Counted from the first letter of the stretch, positions 33,595 to 43,664 are shown. The stretch is 64,000 nucleotides of DNA from an uncultured Acetatifactor sp. (GCA_910580225.1 CAJTXE010000004.1:85966-149965); one strand, 5' to 3'. The notes: generated from the letters alone by a model not told the origin. Numbers and translations: made by a program.

Positions 33595-35568
33595 ATGACA
33601 GGGGATACTGGAAAAAGGGCAGCTGAGATGGGAAAATGGAATATGGCAGGCAGAACCCGCGGAAATCTGATTGAAAATCTGATGATTGTGGTTATGGCCT
33701 TTTATCCGCTGCGGCATATAACACAGGGGATAGACTTTTGGGATACCGGATATCACTATGCGAATTTTCAGTATATGGGAATGCAGCATATGGATCCCAT
33801 GTGGCTGTTCTCCACTTATCTGGCCACTGCGGCAGGGAATTTTCTGACAAGGCTGCCCAATGGGGATACCCTGATGGGGATGAATCTGTATACCGGTCTG
33901 TTTGCCAGTGTGCTGGCGCTGACAGGGTATTTTTTCTGTACCAGAAAACTGAAGATGCCCGGATGGATTGCGTTTTTGGGGGAAATGACAGCGATCAGTC
34001 TCTGCTGGTGTCCCACTGCGGCACTGTACAATTATCTGACCTATCTGCTTTTTCTGGCAGCATTTATTTTCCTTTATGAAGGTTTGACTAAGGAGAAAAA
34101 GGGCTGTCTGACAGCAGCGGGGGTTTTACTGGGGGCAAATGTTCTGGTGCGGTTTCCGAATCTGAGCCAGATGGCCATGATTGTTGCGGTTTGGGCCTAT
34201 GACCTGATTGTGTGGCTGGAGGATAGAAGGAGGAAGCCTGCAGAAGTCCACAGATCTGTTCGGGACGGGGCCGGGTTCTGGCGCAGAACACTCAGTCATA
34301 CCGGATGGTGTCTGCTGGGGTATGGTGGGGCGCTTTTGCTGCTGCTCCATTATATTCATATCTGTTATGGCATAGAGGAATATATAACCGGAATCGGAAG
34401 ACTGTTTTCCATGACGGATAAAGCAGTTGACTACAAACCAACAGCCATGATGATGGGGATTGTGGGCCGGTATGTGGAGTCCATGTACTGGGTGGTCCGC
34501 ATGGGTGTTATTCTGTTGGGGGGGATGGTGTTGTTTGCAGCGGCAGGCTGTCTGGAGAGACTGTTGGCGGGGGACACTGATTCCGGTGAAAAGAGACTGG
34601 GATCCGGCATTGTCCGGCTGATCCACATTTTGGTGAGGATTTTCTGGGCAGGAGTCTGTGCCGTAGTGGTGGTATGGTTGTACCGGAGGGATTTTTTCTC
34701 CTTTTTGTATTACAGCTATGATTCCATCTGGCATTCCGGTCCCATCTTCCTGATGCTGACCATGCTGATTGCACTGATACGTATTTTCCACAGAAACAGT
34801 TTCAGGGAGGAGAAATTGATCAGCGGCATGCTGATCTTGACTATCATTCTGACCTCCATAGGAGGAAATAACGGGATTTTTCCCAGCCTGAACAATCTGT
34901 TTGTGGCTGCACCCTATACTTTGTGGGAGAGCTGGAGGTTTCTGCGGTATGCAGGAGATAGAAGAATCGGGAAAGGACTGGTACTTGCTGCGTTCCCTGT
35001 AAAGGGGATGCTTGTGACGGTGACGGGACTGTGTCTCTTCCAGTTTGGGGCGTTCGGCACAAAATTTGTATTTGCCGAGTCGACCGGTATACAGGAAGCT
35101 GATTCTTATATATATAACAATGCTGTCTTAAAAAATATCCGCATGGAACCCCATAAAGCCCAATGGATGTCGGAACTGAGCGAATATGCCAATGAGAACG
35201 GGCTTCAGGGAAAAGAGGTTATTCCATATGGAAAGATTCCCTCTGTCTCCTATTACCTGCAGATGCCTGCTGCCTTTAATCCCTGGCCGGATCTGGATTC
35301 TTACAATCCGGAGGTTATGGAGACAGACCTGGCGCGGCAGGAAACACTGATCGGTGAAAAGGGAACGGAGAAGCCGGTAATCATTCTGGAGGACAAATTT
35401 GCCCTGTATCTGGAGGAAAAAGCCGGAGAAGAATCCCTGTTTCCTCTTTCCGGGGAGGAGCGGGCAGTCATGGAGGCTGATCCGAAATGGGCTTTGCTGA
35501 TGGAATTTATGGACAGAATGGGGTATGAGGAAACTTTCCGAAACGAGAAATTTGCCGTTTACCAGTAA
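33595..35568 (+). CDS. Large polytopic membrane protein, GT-C-like
   Basis: A 657-residue protein with about 11-13 membrane helices and a soluble C-terminal region of some 150 residues. GIDFWDTGYHYANFQYM near the first loop (acidic residue after helix 1) resembles GT-C glycosyltransferases such as the ArnT/PMT type, but the match is by layout only. The ATG at 33595 with GGAGGA seven bases upstream is used. It probably acts with the preceding acyltransferase in envelope glycan assembly; substrate unknown. Confidence 0.7.
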   Translation: MTGDTGKRAAEMGKWNMAGRTRGNLIENLMIVVMAFYPLRHITQGIDFWDTGYHYANFQYMGMQHMDPMWLFSTYLATAAGNFLTRLPNGDTLMGMNLYTGLFASVLALTGYFFCTRKLKMPGWIAFLGEMTAISLCWCPTAALYNYLTYLLFLAAFIFLYEGLTKEKKGCLTAAGVLLGANVLVRFPNLSQMAMIVAVWAYDLIVWLEDRRRKPAEVHRSVRDGAGFWRRTLSHTGWCLLGYGGALLLLLHYIHICYGIEEYITGIGRLFSMTDKAVDYKPTAMMMGIVGRYVESMYWVVRMGVILLGGMVLFAAAGCLERLLAGDTDSGEKRLGSGIVRLIHILVRIFWAGVCAVVVVWLYRRDFFSFLYYSYDSIWHSGPIFLMLTMLIALIRIFHRNSFREEKLISGMLILTIILTSIGGNNGIFPSLNNLFVAAPYTLWESWRFLRYAGDRRIGKGLVLAAFPVKGMLVTVTGLCLFQFGAFGTKFVFAESTGIQEADSYIYNNAVLKNIRMEPHKAQWMSELSEYANENGLQGKEVIPYGKIPSVSYYLQMPAAFNPWPDLDSYNPEVMETDLARQETLIGEKGTEKPVIILEDKFALYLEEKAGEESLFPLSGEERAVMEADPKWALLMEFMDRMGYEETFRNEKFAVYQ

Positions 35569-35573
35569 AGCAG

Positions 35574-35641
35574 ACGAAAAACAGCGTGGAAGACAAAAAG
35601 TAATACATGGTATGTTTCTTTTGCCGTCCAGGCTGTTTTTG
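35574..35641. terminator. Bidirectional terminator between convergent genes
   Basis: AAAAACAGC...TGG pairs with CCA..GCTGTTTTT across a long loop. A-rich on one side and T-rich on the other, so it can serve the gene on the plus strand and asnA on the minus strand. Confidence 0.55.
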
Positions 35642-35697
35642 CGTTATCACGGTTTCTCTCCATCCTGGCAGATCTAAGGAAATATTTTATCCATGGC

Positions 35698-36708
35698 TTA
35701 TAGCAGCTGCACACCTGCCTTTTGGGCCATTTCCATCACATCTGCAGGCCACAGGGAGCACTGCACCTCTCCAATGTGGGCCTTGCGCAGAAAGAACATG
35801 CAGATGCGGGACTGACCGATGCCGCCGCCAATGGTGAAAGGCACTTCCTCGTTGATAACCGCCTGGTGGAAGGGAAGTTCGGTCCGTTCCATGCAGCCTG
35901 CTGCCGAAAGCTGGGAGAGCAGGGCTTCCCTGTCCACACGGATGCCCATACTGGACAGCTCCAGGGCGATATCCAGAACGGGATAGTAGACAATAATATC
36001 TGCATTCAGGGACCAGTCATCATAGTCCGGTGCGCGGCCGTCATGAGGTTTGCCGTCTCCAAGGGGGCCTCCGATCTGCATGACACAGACGGCGCCTTTT
36101 GCTTTTGCGATGGAATACTCCCTTTCTTTGGGGGTATTGTCAGGAAACATTTCCTCCAGTTCACTGGTGGTGATAAAGAAAATGTCGTGGGGAAGTATCT
36201 CTTCAATGTAGTCGTAATGAATTGACATGTATTTCTCGGTTTTGCGGAGTACTTTATAGACAGTCCGAACCGTATCCTTCAAAGTGTCCAGGCTGCGGTC
36301 TTTTTTTTCAATGATTTTTTCCCAATCCCACTGGTCTACATAAATGGAATGAATATTGTCCGCTTCTTCATCCCTGCGGATGGCGCTCATGTCCGTGTAG
36401 AGTCCTTCGCCTACGGAGAAACCGTATTTTTTCAGGGCAAACCGTTTCCATTTGGCCAGGGAGTGGACGATCTCCGCTTCTCTTCCGTCCTGGTATTTGA
36501 CATCGAATGAAACCGGGCGCTCCACACCGTTCAGGTTATCGTTCAGTCCGGACCTGGGATCTACCATCAGAGGCGCCGACACTCTGAGAAGATGCAGACG
36601 TTCCGCCAGGAGGGTCTGAAAGAAGTCTTTAACGGTTTTGATAGCTACCTGGGTGTCGTACAGGTTCAGTCCGGATCTGTAATCTTTGGGTAATATAAAG
36701 TTTGACAT
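35698..36708 (-). CDS. asnA: Aspartate-ammonia ligase (asparagine synthetase A)
   Basis: A 336-residue enzyme making asparagine from aspartate, ammonia and ATP. Family motifs include LNDNLNGVERPVSFD, EIVHSLAKWKRFAL, YTDMSAIRRDE and the C-terminal GGGIGQSRICMFFLRKAHIGE. Full length and without defects. The SD AAGGGAA lies upstream. It stands alone on the minus strand. Confidence 0.95.
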   Translation of the reverse strand: MSNFILPKDYRSGLNLYDTQVAIKTVKDFFQTLLAERLHLLRVSAPLMVDPRSGLNDNLNGVERPVSFDVKYQDGREAEIVHSLAKWKRFALKKYGFSVGEGLYTDMSAIRRDEEADNIHSIYVDQWDWEKIIEKKDRSLDTLKDTVRTVYKVLRKTEKYMSIHYDYIEEILPHDIFFITTSELEEMFPDNTPKEREYSIAKAKGAVCVMQIGGPLGDGKPHDGRAPDYDDWSLNADIIVYYPVLDIALELSSMGIRVDREALLSQLSAAGCMERTELPFHQAVINEEVPFTIGGGIGQSRICMFFLRKAHIGEVQCSLWPADVMEMAQKAGVQLL

Positions 36709-37028
36709 TAGATTATGTTCCCTTCTTGTTTTTTCATGACAATAGAAGATTCGCGAAGCTGTGACAGCTGAATCCTTTTTTATTTAACCGCTTTTTCGGG
36801 GATTTTGCAATCCTTTTTTGCAGTTTTTCCGGGTAGATTTCTGTTTTCCGGTGTAAATTGGCAGATGGTTTTACAAAAAAGACAGAGATGTTGGAAGTTT
36901 GGGGGCTTTGTCAGGCCGATTTTTGTACAGATTTTCCGAGGCAGCAGCAAAAAGCTTGAAAGCTGTATACAACTTGGAAACAATATTATATTATATGTAC
37001 AGAATAACGATGCAGGGAGGTGGAGGCT
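36709..37028. other. Divergent intergenic region between asnA and the first two-component system
   Basis: No coding frame with a credible start. The region is T-rich on the asnA side, and AT-rich sequence at about 36955-37003 probably holds the promoter of the plus-strand response regulator, but no clear hexamer pair could be assigned. Confidence 0.5.
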
Positions 37029-37682
37029 TTGGCGGATATCTTGATTGTAGAGGATGACCCGGCGATTGCCGAGCTGATTTATATGAATCTGACTGCGGAA
37101 GGGTATCGCTGCACGCTGGCTCATGACGGCCTGGAGGGGGCAGATCACATTGAGCAGGGGAGATTTGACCTGGCGCTTTTGGATATTATGCTTCCGGAGG
37201 TGGACGGCTACGAGTTGCTGGACTATATCAGGCCTCTGGGGACGCCGGTGATCTTTCTCACCGCAAAGGGGGCCGTGGAGGACAGGATCCGGGGACTGAA
37301 GGCAGGGGCGGACGACTATCTGACCAAACCGTTTCAGGTAGGGGAGCTTCTGGCCAGGGTGGAGGCTGTGCTGCGCCGTATGGGAATCGGCGCCAAACAG
37401 TTGGAACTGGGAGATGTGGTGATTTTCACGGATTCCAGGCAGGTGATGAAAGGCGGTGTTCCGGTGACGCTGACAGTGAAGGAGTTTGACCTTCTGGTGG
37501 AACTGGTCCAGAACAAAAATATTGCGCTGTACCGTGATCAGCTATACGAAAAAGTGTGGAAAGAACCCTTTATGGGAGAGACCAGAACTCTGGATGCCCA
37601 TATTCAGCGGCTTCGCAGAAAACTGGGATGGGAGGACCGGATTAAGACGGTGTTCCGGATTGGCTACAGGCTGGAGGGGTAG
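37029..37682 (+). CDS. OmpR-family response regulator (system 1)
   Basis: A 217-residue regulator. The receiver domain has acidic residues in ILIVEDDPAIAE, the phospho-acceptor Asp in LALLDIMLPEVDGYE and the Lys in DDYLTKP. The winged-helix output domain ends RLRRKLGWEDRIKTVFRIGY. A TTG start at 37029 is favoured: GGAGG eight bases upstream fits it, while the GTG at 37020 lies on the SD. It is separated from the histidine kinase by 1 bp. Confidence 0.92.
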   Translation: MADILIVEDDPAIAELIYMNLTAEGYRCTLAHDGLEGADHIEQGRFDLALLDIMLPEVDGYELLDYIRPLGTPVIFLTAKGAVEDRIRGLKAGADDYLTKPFQVGELLARVEAVLRRMGIGAKQLELGDVVIFTDSRQVMKGGVPVTLTVKEFDLLVELVQNKNIALYRDQLYEKVWKEPFMGETRTLDAHIQRLRRKLGWEDRIKTVFRIGYRLEG

Positions 37683-37683
37683 A

Positions 37684-39267
37684 ATGCGGCTTTTTACAAA
37701 GTATTTTCTGTTTGGTATGCTTTTGTTCGGCCTGGCCATCTCCCTGTCGGGTTATTTTCTGCTGCATTATTCCATGGAAAGCAGTATGGCCAGGGAGGCG
37801 GACTTCGCCCTGAAGCAGTACCAGTATGATAAATTTACGGTTCAGTCTGCTCTGCTGTCTTATACGGATGTTTCCGTGGTTGTGGATATGGAGGAATCCT
37901 TTTCGGATGCAGGGCAGACTCTGGCCGTCAGACAGGCGGAGCCGATGGGTTCCCTTTTCGGCATTCTGGCAGAGGAGATCAGCGTTCCTGCGGCCTTCTA
38001 TTCGGAGGAGGGAACCCTTCTCTATTCGGAGATAGGGGATCTGGACCCGGGTTTTTTGGAGGGGCTGTCGGAAGAGGCCCATGTCTATCAGTTTCTGGAC
38101 AGGCCGGAGGGCAGTTCCATTTTGGTGGGAAGCGTATTAAAATACGATAAAACCGTATTGCCTGAGGTGACGTGGAGTTTCTGGAAGGAGGACCAGGACC
38201 AGACCCGGGAGGGGGAGGTATGGGTTGAGATGCCGGAGGAGCAAGTGGCGGCTCAAATAGAGGAAGCCCAGGGGAAGGTCTGTTTTGTCACCCAGTGGGA
38301 TATTACCAAGGCTATACAGCAGCAGGAAATTATGCGGCAGTATTTTGTGCGGTGCTATCTGGGGGCCATGGCGGCGGGCATGGTGCTCATGGGGATGCTG
38401 TCCGCTTTTCTGACCAGGCCCTTAAAACGGATGTCCCGGGCGGCCCGGCGGATGGCGGAGGGGTATTATGAGGAGCGTCTGGCCATGTCAGGCAGGGATG
38501 AAATCGGGGAACTGGCGGAAAGCTTTAACCAGATGGCAGGGGCCGTGGAGGACAAGATCGGGGAGCTGTCCCGGGCGGCAAGGGAAAAAGAGGATTTTGT
38601 GGCGAATTTTGCCCATGAACTGAAGACACCTCTGACTTCTATTATCGGGTATGCGGATACCCTCTATCAAAAGGAGCTCTCCCGGGAGGAGATCCGCAAG
38701 GCCTCCTGGCATATCTGGAATGAGGGGATGCGCCTGGAGTCCCTGTCTTTTAAGCTGATGGAGCTGACGGTACTGGGACGGCAGACATTTCCCCTGGAGG
38801 AAATGCCCGGGGAGGAACTGCTGAAGGATGCGGCGGAGGGGCTTGGCCCGTTTCTGGCGGAGAAACAGGTGGATTTGTGCCTGGAAGCCCAGGCCGCCTA
38901 TGTCATGGTGGATTATGATCTGCTGAAGACCCTGCTCATCAATCTGGTGGACAATTCCGTGAAGGCGGGCAGCAGCAAGATCACGCTTCAGGGAAAGGAG
39001 GAGGCGGGCAGCTACCGGATCAGTGTCCGGGACAATGGCTGCGGCATGGAGGAAGAAGCCCTGTCCAGGATTACGGAGGCGTTCTATATGGTGGACAAGG
39101 CGCGCTCCAGGAAGCAGCACGGGGCAGGCCTGGGGCTGGCGCTGGCAGACAGGATTGCCAGGATCCACGGAAGCAGTCTGCAGTTTCAAAGCAGCAGGGG
39201 CGCGGGCACGGAAGTGACTTTCTGCCTGAAATGTGCGCAGGAAGAGGAGGCGGATAAGGATGAGTGA
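37684..39267 (+). CDS. Sensor histidine kinase (system 1)
   Basis: A 527-residue membrane kinase. Helix 1 is at residues 7-30, followed by an extracellular sensor of about 185 residues, helix 2, and a HAMP segment (RPLKRMSRAARRMAEGYYEE). The dimerisation box is NFAHELKTPLTSIIGY and the ATPase boxes are NLVDNSVKAG, DNGCGMEEE and GAGLGLAL. It starts 1 bp after the response regulator and overlaps the next gene by 8 bp. The sensor domain matches no family recognised by eye. Confidence 0.92.
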   Translation: MRLFTKYFLFGMLLFGLAISLSGYFLLHYSMESSMAREADFALKQYQYDKFTVQSALLSYTDVSVVVDMEESFSDAGQTLAVRQAEPMGSLFGILAEEISVPAAFYSEEGTLLYSEIGDLDPGFLEGLSEEAHVYQFLDRPEGSSILVGSVLKYDKTVLPEVTWSFWKEDQDQTREGEVWVEMPEEQVAAQIEEAQGKVCFVTQWDITKAIQQQEIMRQYFVRCYLGAMAAGMVLMGMLSAFLTRPLKRMSRAARRMAEGYYEERLAMSGRDEIGELAESFNQMAGAVEDKIGELSRAAREKEDFVANFAHELKTPLTSIIGYADTLYQKELSREEIRKASWHIWNEGMRLESLSFKLMELTVLGRQTFPLEEMPGEELLKDAAEGLGPFLAEKQVDLCLEAQAAYVMVDYDLLKTLLINLVDNSVKAGSSKITLQGKEEAGSYRISVRDNGCGMEEEALSRITEAFYMVDKARSRKQHGAGLGLALADRIARIHGSSLQFQSSRGAGTEVTFCLKCAQEEEADKDE

Positions 39268-40102
39268 GGACAGGCAGGGAAGCAGGATATCCGGGGCAGG
39301 AAGCCTGCTTGCCAACGGAGCAGGGATACTGGCTGCATTGGGAATCGGGTTCGGGGGACTGTTTCTGGTACAGAATATCCTCTCCGGAGAGGCGGAAAAG
39401 CTGCTGCATTCCGGAGGGAGAGTGGAGATCCCGGTTCAGGGGGAAACCATGACCACCTGGGAGACGCAGGATGTGGAGGCAGTACAGGCCCTGCTGACAG
39501 GGGAGGAACTGAGGCAGGTGGTGGAGAGACTGGAGAAGGGCACGGATCCATGGCCCCATGAACCCTGGCAGGGTCAAATGTCCATGGCTGAGGCCATGGA
39601 ATGCGGCAGGGACTGGACGGAGAACTTTTTAATGCCCCATCTGGGCATGGCAGACTACACACTTCAGGAGATTACCGCCAACTGCTACCTCTGGAACTGG
39701 CAGGCGGATGTGGAAAGCGGGGAGGGAAATCCCCTCTTCGGCTGCTGGAGTGTATGGCTGTATGTCCCGGACCTTACGGTGGCGCTGACCCTGAACGGAG
39801 TTACAGGGCAGGTGCTGCAGGCGACTGTGTCCATCAGCGGACAGATGCCGGTGGAATATCAGGGAAAAGACGGAATCATGACCCTGCTGACGGACTACGG
39901 AGATTCCTTTGGACTGGGGGGAAGCTATGTGATGCTGAACTCGGAAATGGCTGCAGACGGTTGGGAAATGCGGCAGACCGTGGGAGAGGAAGGAGTATAT
40001 GCCTCCGTGAGAACCAGTACCATAGCCATTGCCGATATCTCCGGGGACTATGAGGGAGTTTCGGAGATTTTTACCGTTGAACTGGGCCTTGGGACAGAGT
40101 AG
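39260..40102 (+). CDS. Membrane-anchored extracytoplasmic protein of unknown function
   Basis: A 280-residue protein translationally coupled to the kinase (8-bp overlap). One N-terminal helix (LLANGAGILAALGIGFGGLF) anchors a soluble domain with many Trp and acidic residues. No family is recognised. Coupling to the kinase suggests a co-sensor or modulator of the two-component system. Confidence 0.8.
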   Translation: MSEDRQGSRISGAGSLLANGAGILAALGIGFGGLFLVQNILSGEAEKLLHSGGRVEIPVQGETMTTWETQDVEAVQALLTGEELRQVVERLEKGTDPWPHEPWQGQMSMAEAMECGRDWTENFLMPHLGMADYTLQEITANCYLWNWQADVESGEGNPLFGCWSVWLYVPDLTVALTLNGVTGQVLQATVSISGQMPVEYQGKDGIMTLLTDYGDSFGLGGSYVMLNSEMAADGWEMRQTVGEEGVYASVRTSTIAIADISGDYEGVSEIFTVELGLGTE

Positions 40103-40124
40103 GCATGCATGAGCGCGCAATGCT

Positions 40125-40280
40125 GAACTGCTGCCGGAACTGTTACGAGAATGCACACGAAACGCGAAAAGTTTGGGTTTTAGAGCCTGCAAATTTCGCA
40201 TAATTGCAATGTGTCCCTGGACATAATGGAATTTTAACCTGCGGCAGGGGCTGACCAAACTGTTGCCTGAACTGCTGCCG
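40125..40280 (+). promoter_or_regulatory. Two pairs of 12-bp tandem repeats
   Basis: GAACTGCTGCCG and GAACTGTTACGA are adjacent at 40125-40148. AAACTGTTGCCT and GAACTGCTGCCG are adjacent at 40257-40280, in reverse order. Direct repeats with about one helical turn spacing are the usual target form for OmpR-type regulators, so the upstream response regulator may bind here to control the lipoprotein gene at 40416. Confidence 0.45.
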
Positions 40281-40415
40281 AATTTACAACTTAGGCACAA
40301 GTAGGACACAGGCCTATGACATTTTTCTGTTACCATCATAGACATGGGAATTCCGGGAAGCCGGGAAACAATTCCAGAAAAAGGGGGCTGTGATCCCCGT
40401 CGGGAGGTAACGAAA

Positions 40416-42728
40416 ATGAGAAAAACAAAACGGAGAAAGTGGTTGGCGGCCATTGTGGCCGGCGCGTTGGTTGCAGGCCTGTTGGGCGGCTGCGGGAAAG
40501 CGGGACAGGAGAGCGGCAGCATGGGCAGTGAAGGCGGCGGCATGAGCAGCGGCAGCGCGGGCAGTGAAGGCGGCAGCGGGGCCGGGCAGGCAGGGGGAGA
40601 GCCGGACCAGTTGGGAAAAGGGCGGTATGTGGAGAAGCAGGAGACCCTACCCCAGGAACTGCAGGATCGGTCAATCATACAGATGTATACGGCAGAAGGG
40701 AAGCTGCGCCTTTTGGCAACGGAACAGGAGAACGGCAAAACCATAGTAAGTGAGTGGGAGAAACAGGGAGAGGGCTTTACGGAGGTGACCCAGGGGTGGC
40801 TTGCGGCCATGGACCTTCCTGCAGCGGACTGGATAGAGCTGGGAATTGCCCAGGGAGAAGGGGGCACCCAATATCTGTATGCGGGATATCAGGCGGAGGA
40901 TGAGGAGTCTTTCCGGACCAGGCTCTGGAAGGGACAGGGAGATACGGCCCTGGAGATTACGCCCCGGGAATGGACCGTGCCCAATGAAACCACCGGCGGC
41001 TACGAGATTGTCACCAGTCTGGCGGCATTGGATAACGGCAGTCTGGCAGCGCTTTCCATGATGTCCATGCAGGTATTGTCCGGGGAGGACGGCAGCATCC
41101 TGGAGACGGGAGATATGCAGACCTATTACGAGGGCGACATCGTGGTTCACGGGAGCGATTTCTATCTCCGTCCATCGGACGGCAGCGGCCATATCGAGAA
41201 ATATACCGGAGGAAAGACGGCAGATGCCCAGAGCATTCCCTATCCTTCTGTCCAGGCAGCGGAAGGCGGGGTTACCGTGGGCGGTGCGGGAAGTCTGGCC
41301 CTGGCCGCTTTGCAGGACGGCACTTTGTTCGCAGGCAGCGAGGACGGAATCTTTAAGCTGTCAGGGGGAGCCGAAGGACAGTGGGAACAGCTGGCCCTGG
41401 GAATGGACACGGATTTTTCCGTATCGGACTGTTGGTGCATGGATTTTGCCGCAATGGAGGACGGAACACTGTATGCCCTGTTCCAGACAGAGGGAGAAAT
41501 GAAGCTGAACCGGTACGAGTATGACCCGGATGCGGTTTCCGAGGTGACGGAAGTTCTGAAATTGTACACGGTTTACGAAGACTCCCTGCTGAAGCAGGCA
41601 GCCACCCTGTACCACAAGGCCCATCCGGAGGTGCTGATCAACATAGAAAGCGCCTATCCTCAGTACTACTTTGACACCCCGGATTACGATGCCGTATACC
41701 AGAAGCTGAACACCATGCTTATGGGGGACCAGGCGCCGGACCTGGTGGTGATGGACCATCTGAATATGGATTCCTATGCGGACAAGGGACTTCTTGCGGA
41801 TGTGGAGGATATTCTGAAACCTCTGGAGGACGGGGGAGAACTGCTGTCCAATATTACGGGCGCTTATGTGCGGGAGGACGGTAAGAGATATGTGGTGCCT
41901 CTTCAGTTTGGCTTCCGGATAGCCATGGGAAGGGATATCGCCGTGGAGGATATGCGCTCCATGGAGGCACTGGCAGGATTTTTGGCCCAGAAGCAGGAGA
42001 GCTATCTGGGTAACCGCACAGCGGCGGAACTGGTGGCTGAATTTTATCCCTATTTCTGCGCAGAGATTGTCAGCGAAAAGAAGCTGGACCGGGAAGCTAT
42101 GGGAAAATACCTGGACTATCTGAAGGCAATCGGGGATAACTGCGGTATCATTCAAACCCGCTCCGAGAATGAAGTCACCCCCGGTATGTGGGAGCTGTCT
42201 TCCGAAACAAAACTGGCCTTTGAAAAGGCTGTTGGCTTTATCGACTGCATGTTCCCCATGTCCATGGTGGATTATATCAAGGGGGTATACACTGCCTTTG
42301 ACAACCGTTTCATTCCCTCTCAGCAGATAGGAATCTGTTCCAAGAGCCAGCATATGGACACAGCCAGGGATTTCCTGCGCTTTGCCCTGTCGGAGGAAGT
42401 GCAGAGTATGGAATCCTACAGCGGTTTCCCGGTAAACCGGGCGGCGCTGCAGAAACTGGCGGCAAAGGACCGTTCCATGTACTGCGCGGCCACCATGATC
42501 AAGGGAGACGACGGCAGCTATCTGGAATTTTCCAGTGAGGCTTATCCCCAGGAGACGGCGGAGAATCTGGCCGCCCTGTGCGAAGGACTGGATAAGCCTG
42601 TGAAGGAGGACGCCAAGATTCTGGAAGTGCTGACCGAGTGTGTGGGCGGATTCCTGGATGGCTCTCAATCCAAAGAGGACACCATCCAGAAGATTGAGGA
42701 CGGGCTGAAGATGTATCTGGCTGAGTAA
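40416..42728 (+). CDS. Large extracellular solute-binding lipoprotein
   Basis: A 770-residue lipoprotein. A signal peptide with lipobox LLGGC is followed by about 40 residues rich in Gly and Ser. The first half (to about 370) has repeated beta segments with GSLAALS and DGTLFAGSEDG, suggesting a propeller-like domain. The second half is a family 1 solute-binding domain (QAPDLVVMDHLNMDSYADKG). The SD GGGAGGT precedes the ATG. No permease genes adjoin; it sits downstream of a two-component system, so it may be a ligand-presenting receptor rather than a transport component. Same architecture as 19682-21795. Confidence 0.85.
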   Translation: MRKTKRRKWLAAIVAGALVAGLLGGCGKAGQESGSMGSEGGGMSSGSAGSEGGSGAGQAGGEPDQLGKGRYVEKQETLPQELQDRSIIQMYTAEGKLRLLATEQENGKTIVSEWEKQGEGFTEVTQGWLAAMDLPAADWIELGIAQGEGGTQYLYAGYQAEDEESFRTRLWKGQGDTALEITPREWTVPNETTGGYEIVTSLAALDNGSLAALSMMSMQVLSGEDGSILETGDMQTYYEGDIVVHGSDFYLRPSDGSGHIEKYTGGKTADAQSIPYPSVQAAEGGVTVGGAGSLALAALQDGTLFAGSEDGIFKLSGGAEGQWEQLALGMDTDFSVSDCWCMDFAAMEDGTLYALFQTEGEMKLNRYEYDPDAVSEVTEVLKLYTVYEDSLLKQAATLYHKAHPEVLINIESAYPQYYFDTPDYDAVYQKLNTMLMGDQAPDLVVMDHLNMDSYADKGLLADVEDILKPLEDGGELLSNITGAYVREDGKRYVVPLQFGFRIAMGRDIAVEDMRSMEALAGFLAQKQESYLGNRTAAELVAEFYPYFCAEIVSEKKLDREAMGKYLDYLKAIGDNCGIIQTRSENEVTPGMWELSSETKLAFEKAVGFIDCMFPMSMVDYIKGVYTAFDNRFIPSQQIGICSKSQHMDTARDFLRFALSEEVQSMESYSGFPVNRAALQKLAAKDRSMYCAATMIKGDDGSYLEFSSEAYPQETAENLAALCEGLDKPVKEDAKILEVLTECVGGFLDGSQSKEDTIQKIEDGLKMYLAE

Positions 42729-42787
42729 GGCATTGTTCCGCTATAATGTCTGACAGCGCAGCCAACAGCGGATTATAGTGAATGACG

Positions 42788-42818
42788 CCGGCAAAATGGT
42801 AAAAAACCATTTTGCCGG
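42788..42818. terminator. Perfect 13-bp hairpin between convergent genes
   Basis: CCGGCAAAATGGT pairs exactly with ACCATTTTGCCGG. It lies between the lipoprotein gene and the minus-strand anti-sigma gene. No long T run, but the AT-rich half of the stem could assist bidirectional termination. Confidence 0.55.
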
Positions 42819-42830
42819 AAGAACAGAAGA

Positions 42831-43652
42831 CTATTGCCTGGATTGCAGTCTTGACCGGCGTAGTCTGGGGATTGCCAGACTGGCGGCCGTTGCCAGGAGT
42901 CCGATGCCCATGAGCAGGAGCGTGCTTTCGAACAGCGCGGATTTCAGGGTTTCAAAGGAATCCATATGTTTCAGCCAGACATCGTAATTGAACAGCAGGA
43001 AGATGCCCGTCAAATTCAGACACAGCAGCCAGTGACAGTTTCTGTCATGGTGCATGATACGGTAGAAGCTGTAGACCAATATAGCAGTCTGAACAAAATA
43101 GGCGGCGATGAGTTGTCTTTCCATAAAAGGACCTATTTGGTGTAGTTCTATTCCGAAGACTGTGACTGCATCGACGGACAGCTCCTGAAGAAAAAAGGAG
43201 AACAGGGAGGGGAAATACACATGGATTGCCAGGCAGATGCCTCCCAGCAGGTATTCCTGTTTTCCGGAAGCAGCCGTTCCTCTGCGGCCCATACTGAACA
43301 GAATGGCTGCGGTCAGACAGAGGATCAGAGGGCCGGGCTGGTTGCGGAGCAAGCTGGAATAGCGGTTCACGAAGAAAAGCAAGACCCCCAGGAACACGAC
43401 AAAGAGCAGCAGGACATAGCTGATCATATTCTGGTATTTCAGGATGTCCGTAATTTTCTTCAGACCGTCCAGGCTCTGTCGTTCCAGCTTTTGCGCGGAG
43501 AGCGCCTGGTCTCGGCAGCGGGCAGCCATCAGTCGGCATTCGCCGCAGGTTTGGATATGTTCCTCTACCCACTCCCTGGTGGTCTGGGAACAGATTTCAT
43601 CCACATAGGACGGAATTAGGTCTCTGATAATATCACAATTGTTTTTGTCCAT
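42831..43652 (-). CDS. Zinc-finger anti-sigma factor (putative)
   Basis: A 273-residue membrane protein. The N-terminal cytoplasmic part has the zf-HC2 style HIQTCGECRLM (His-x3-Cys-x2-Cys), expected to hold the sigma factor. Around six membrane helices follow. It is encoded 12 bp after the ECF sigma factor gene. The multi-helix membrane part is larger than in the single-helix RsiW type, so the signal may be sensed in the membrane. Confidence 0.8.
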   Translation of the reverse strand: MDKNNCDIIRDLIPSYVDEICSQTTREWVEEHIQTCGECRLMAARCRDQALSAQKLERQSLDGLKKITDILKYQNMISYVLLLFVVFLGVLLFFVNRYSSLLRNQPGPLILCLTAAILFSMGRRGTAASGKQEYLLGGICLAIHVYFPSLFSFFLQELSVDAVTVFGIELHQIGPFMERQLIAAYFVQTAILVYSFYRIMHHDRNCHWLLCLNLTGIFLLFNYDVWLKHMDSFETLKSALFESTLLLMGIGLLATAASLAIPRLRRSRLQSRQ

Positions 43653-43664
43653 AAAATTTACCTC

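Noticed and set aside
37486..37683. Long upstream extension of the histidine kinase frame
   Set aside because: It runs inside the response regulator in another frame; the ATG at 37684 gives the usual cytoplasmic start before the first helix.
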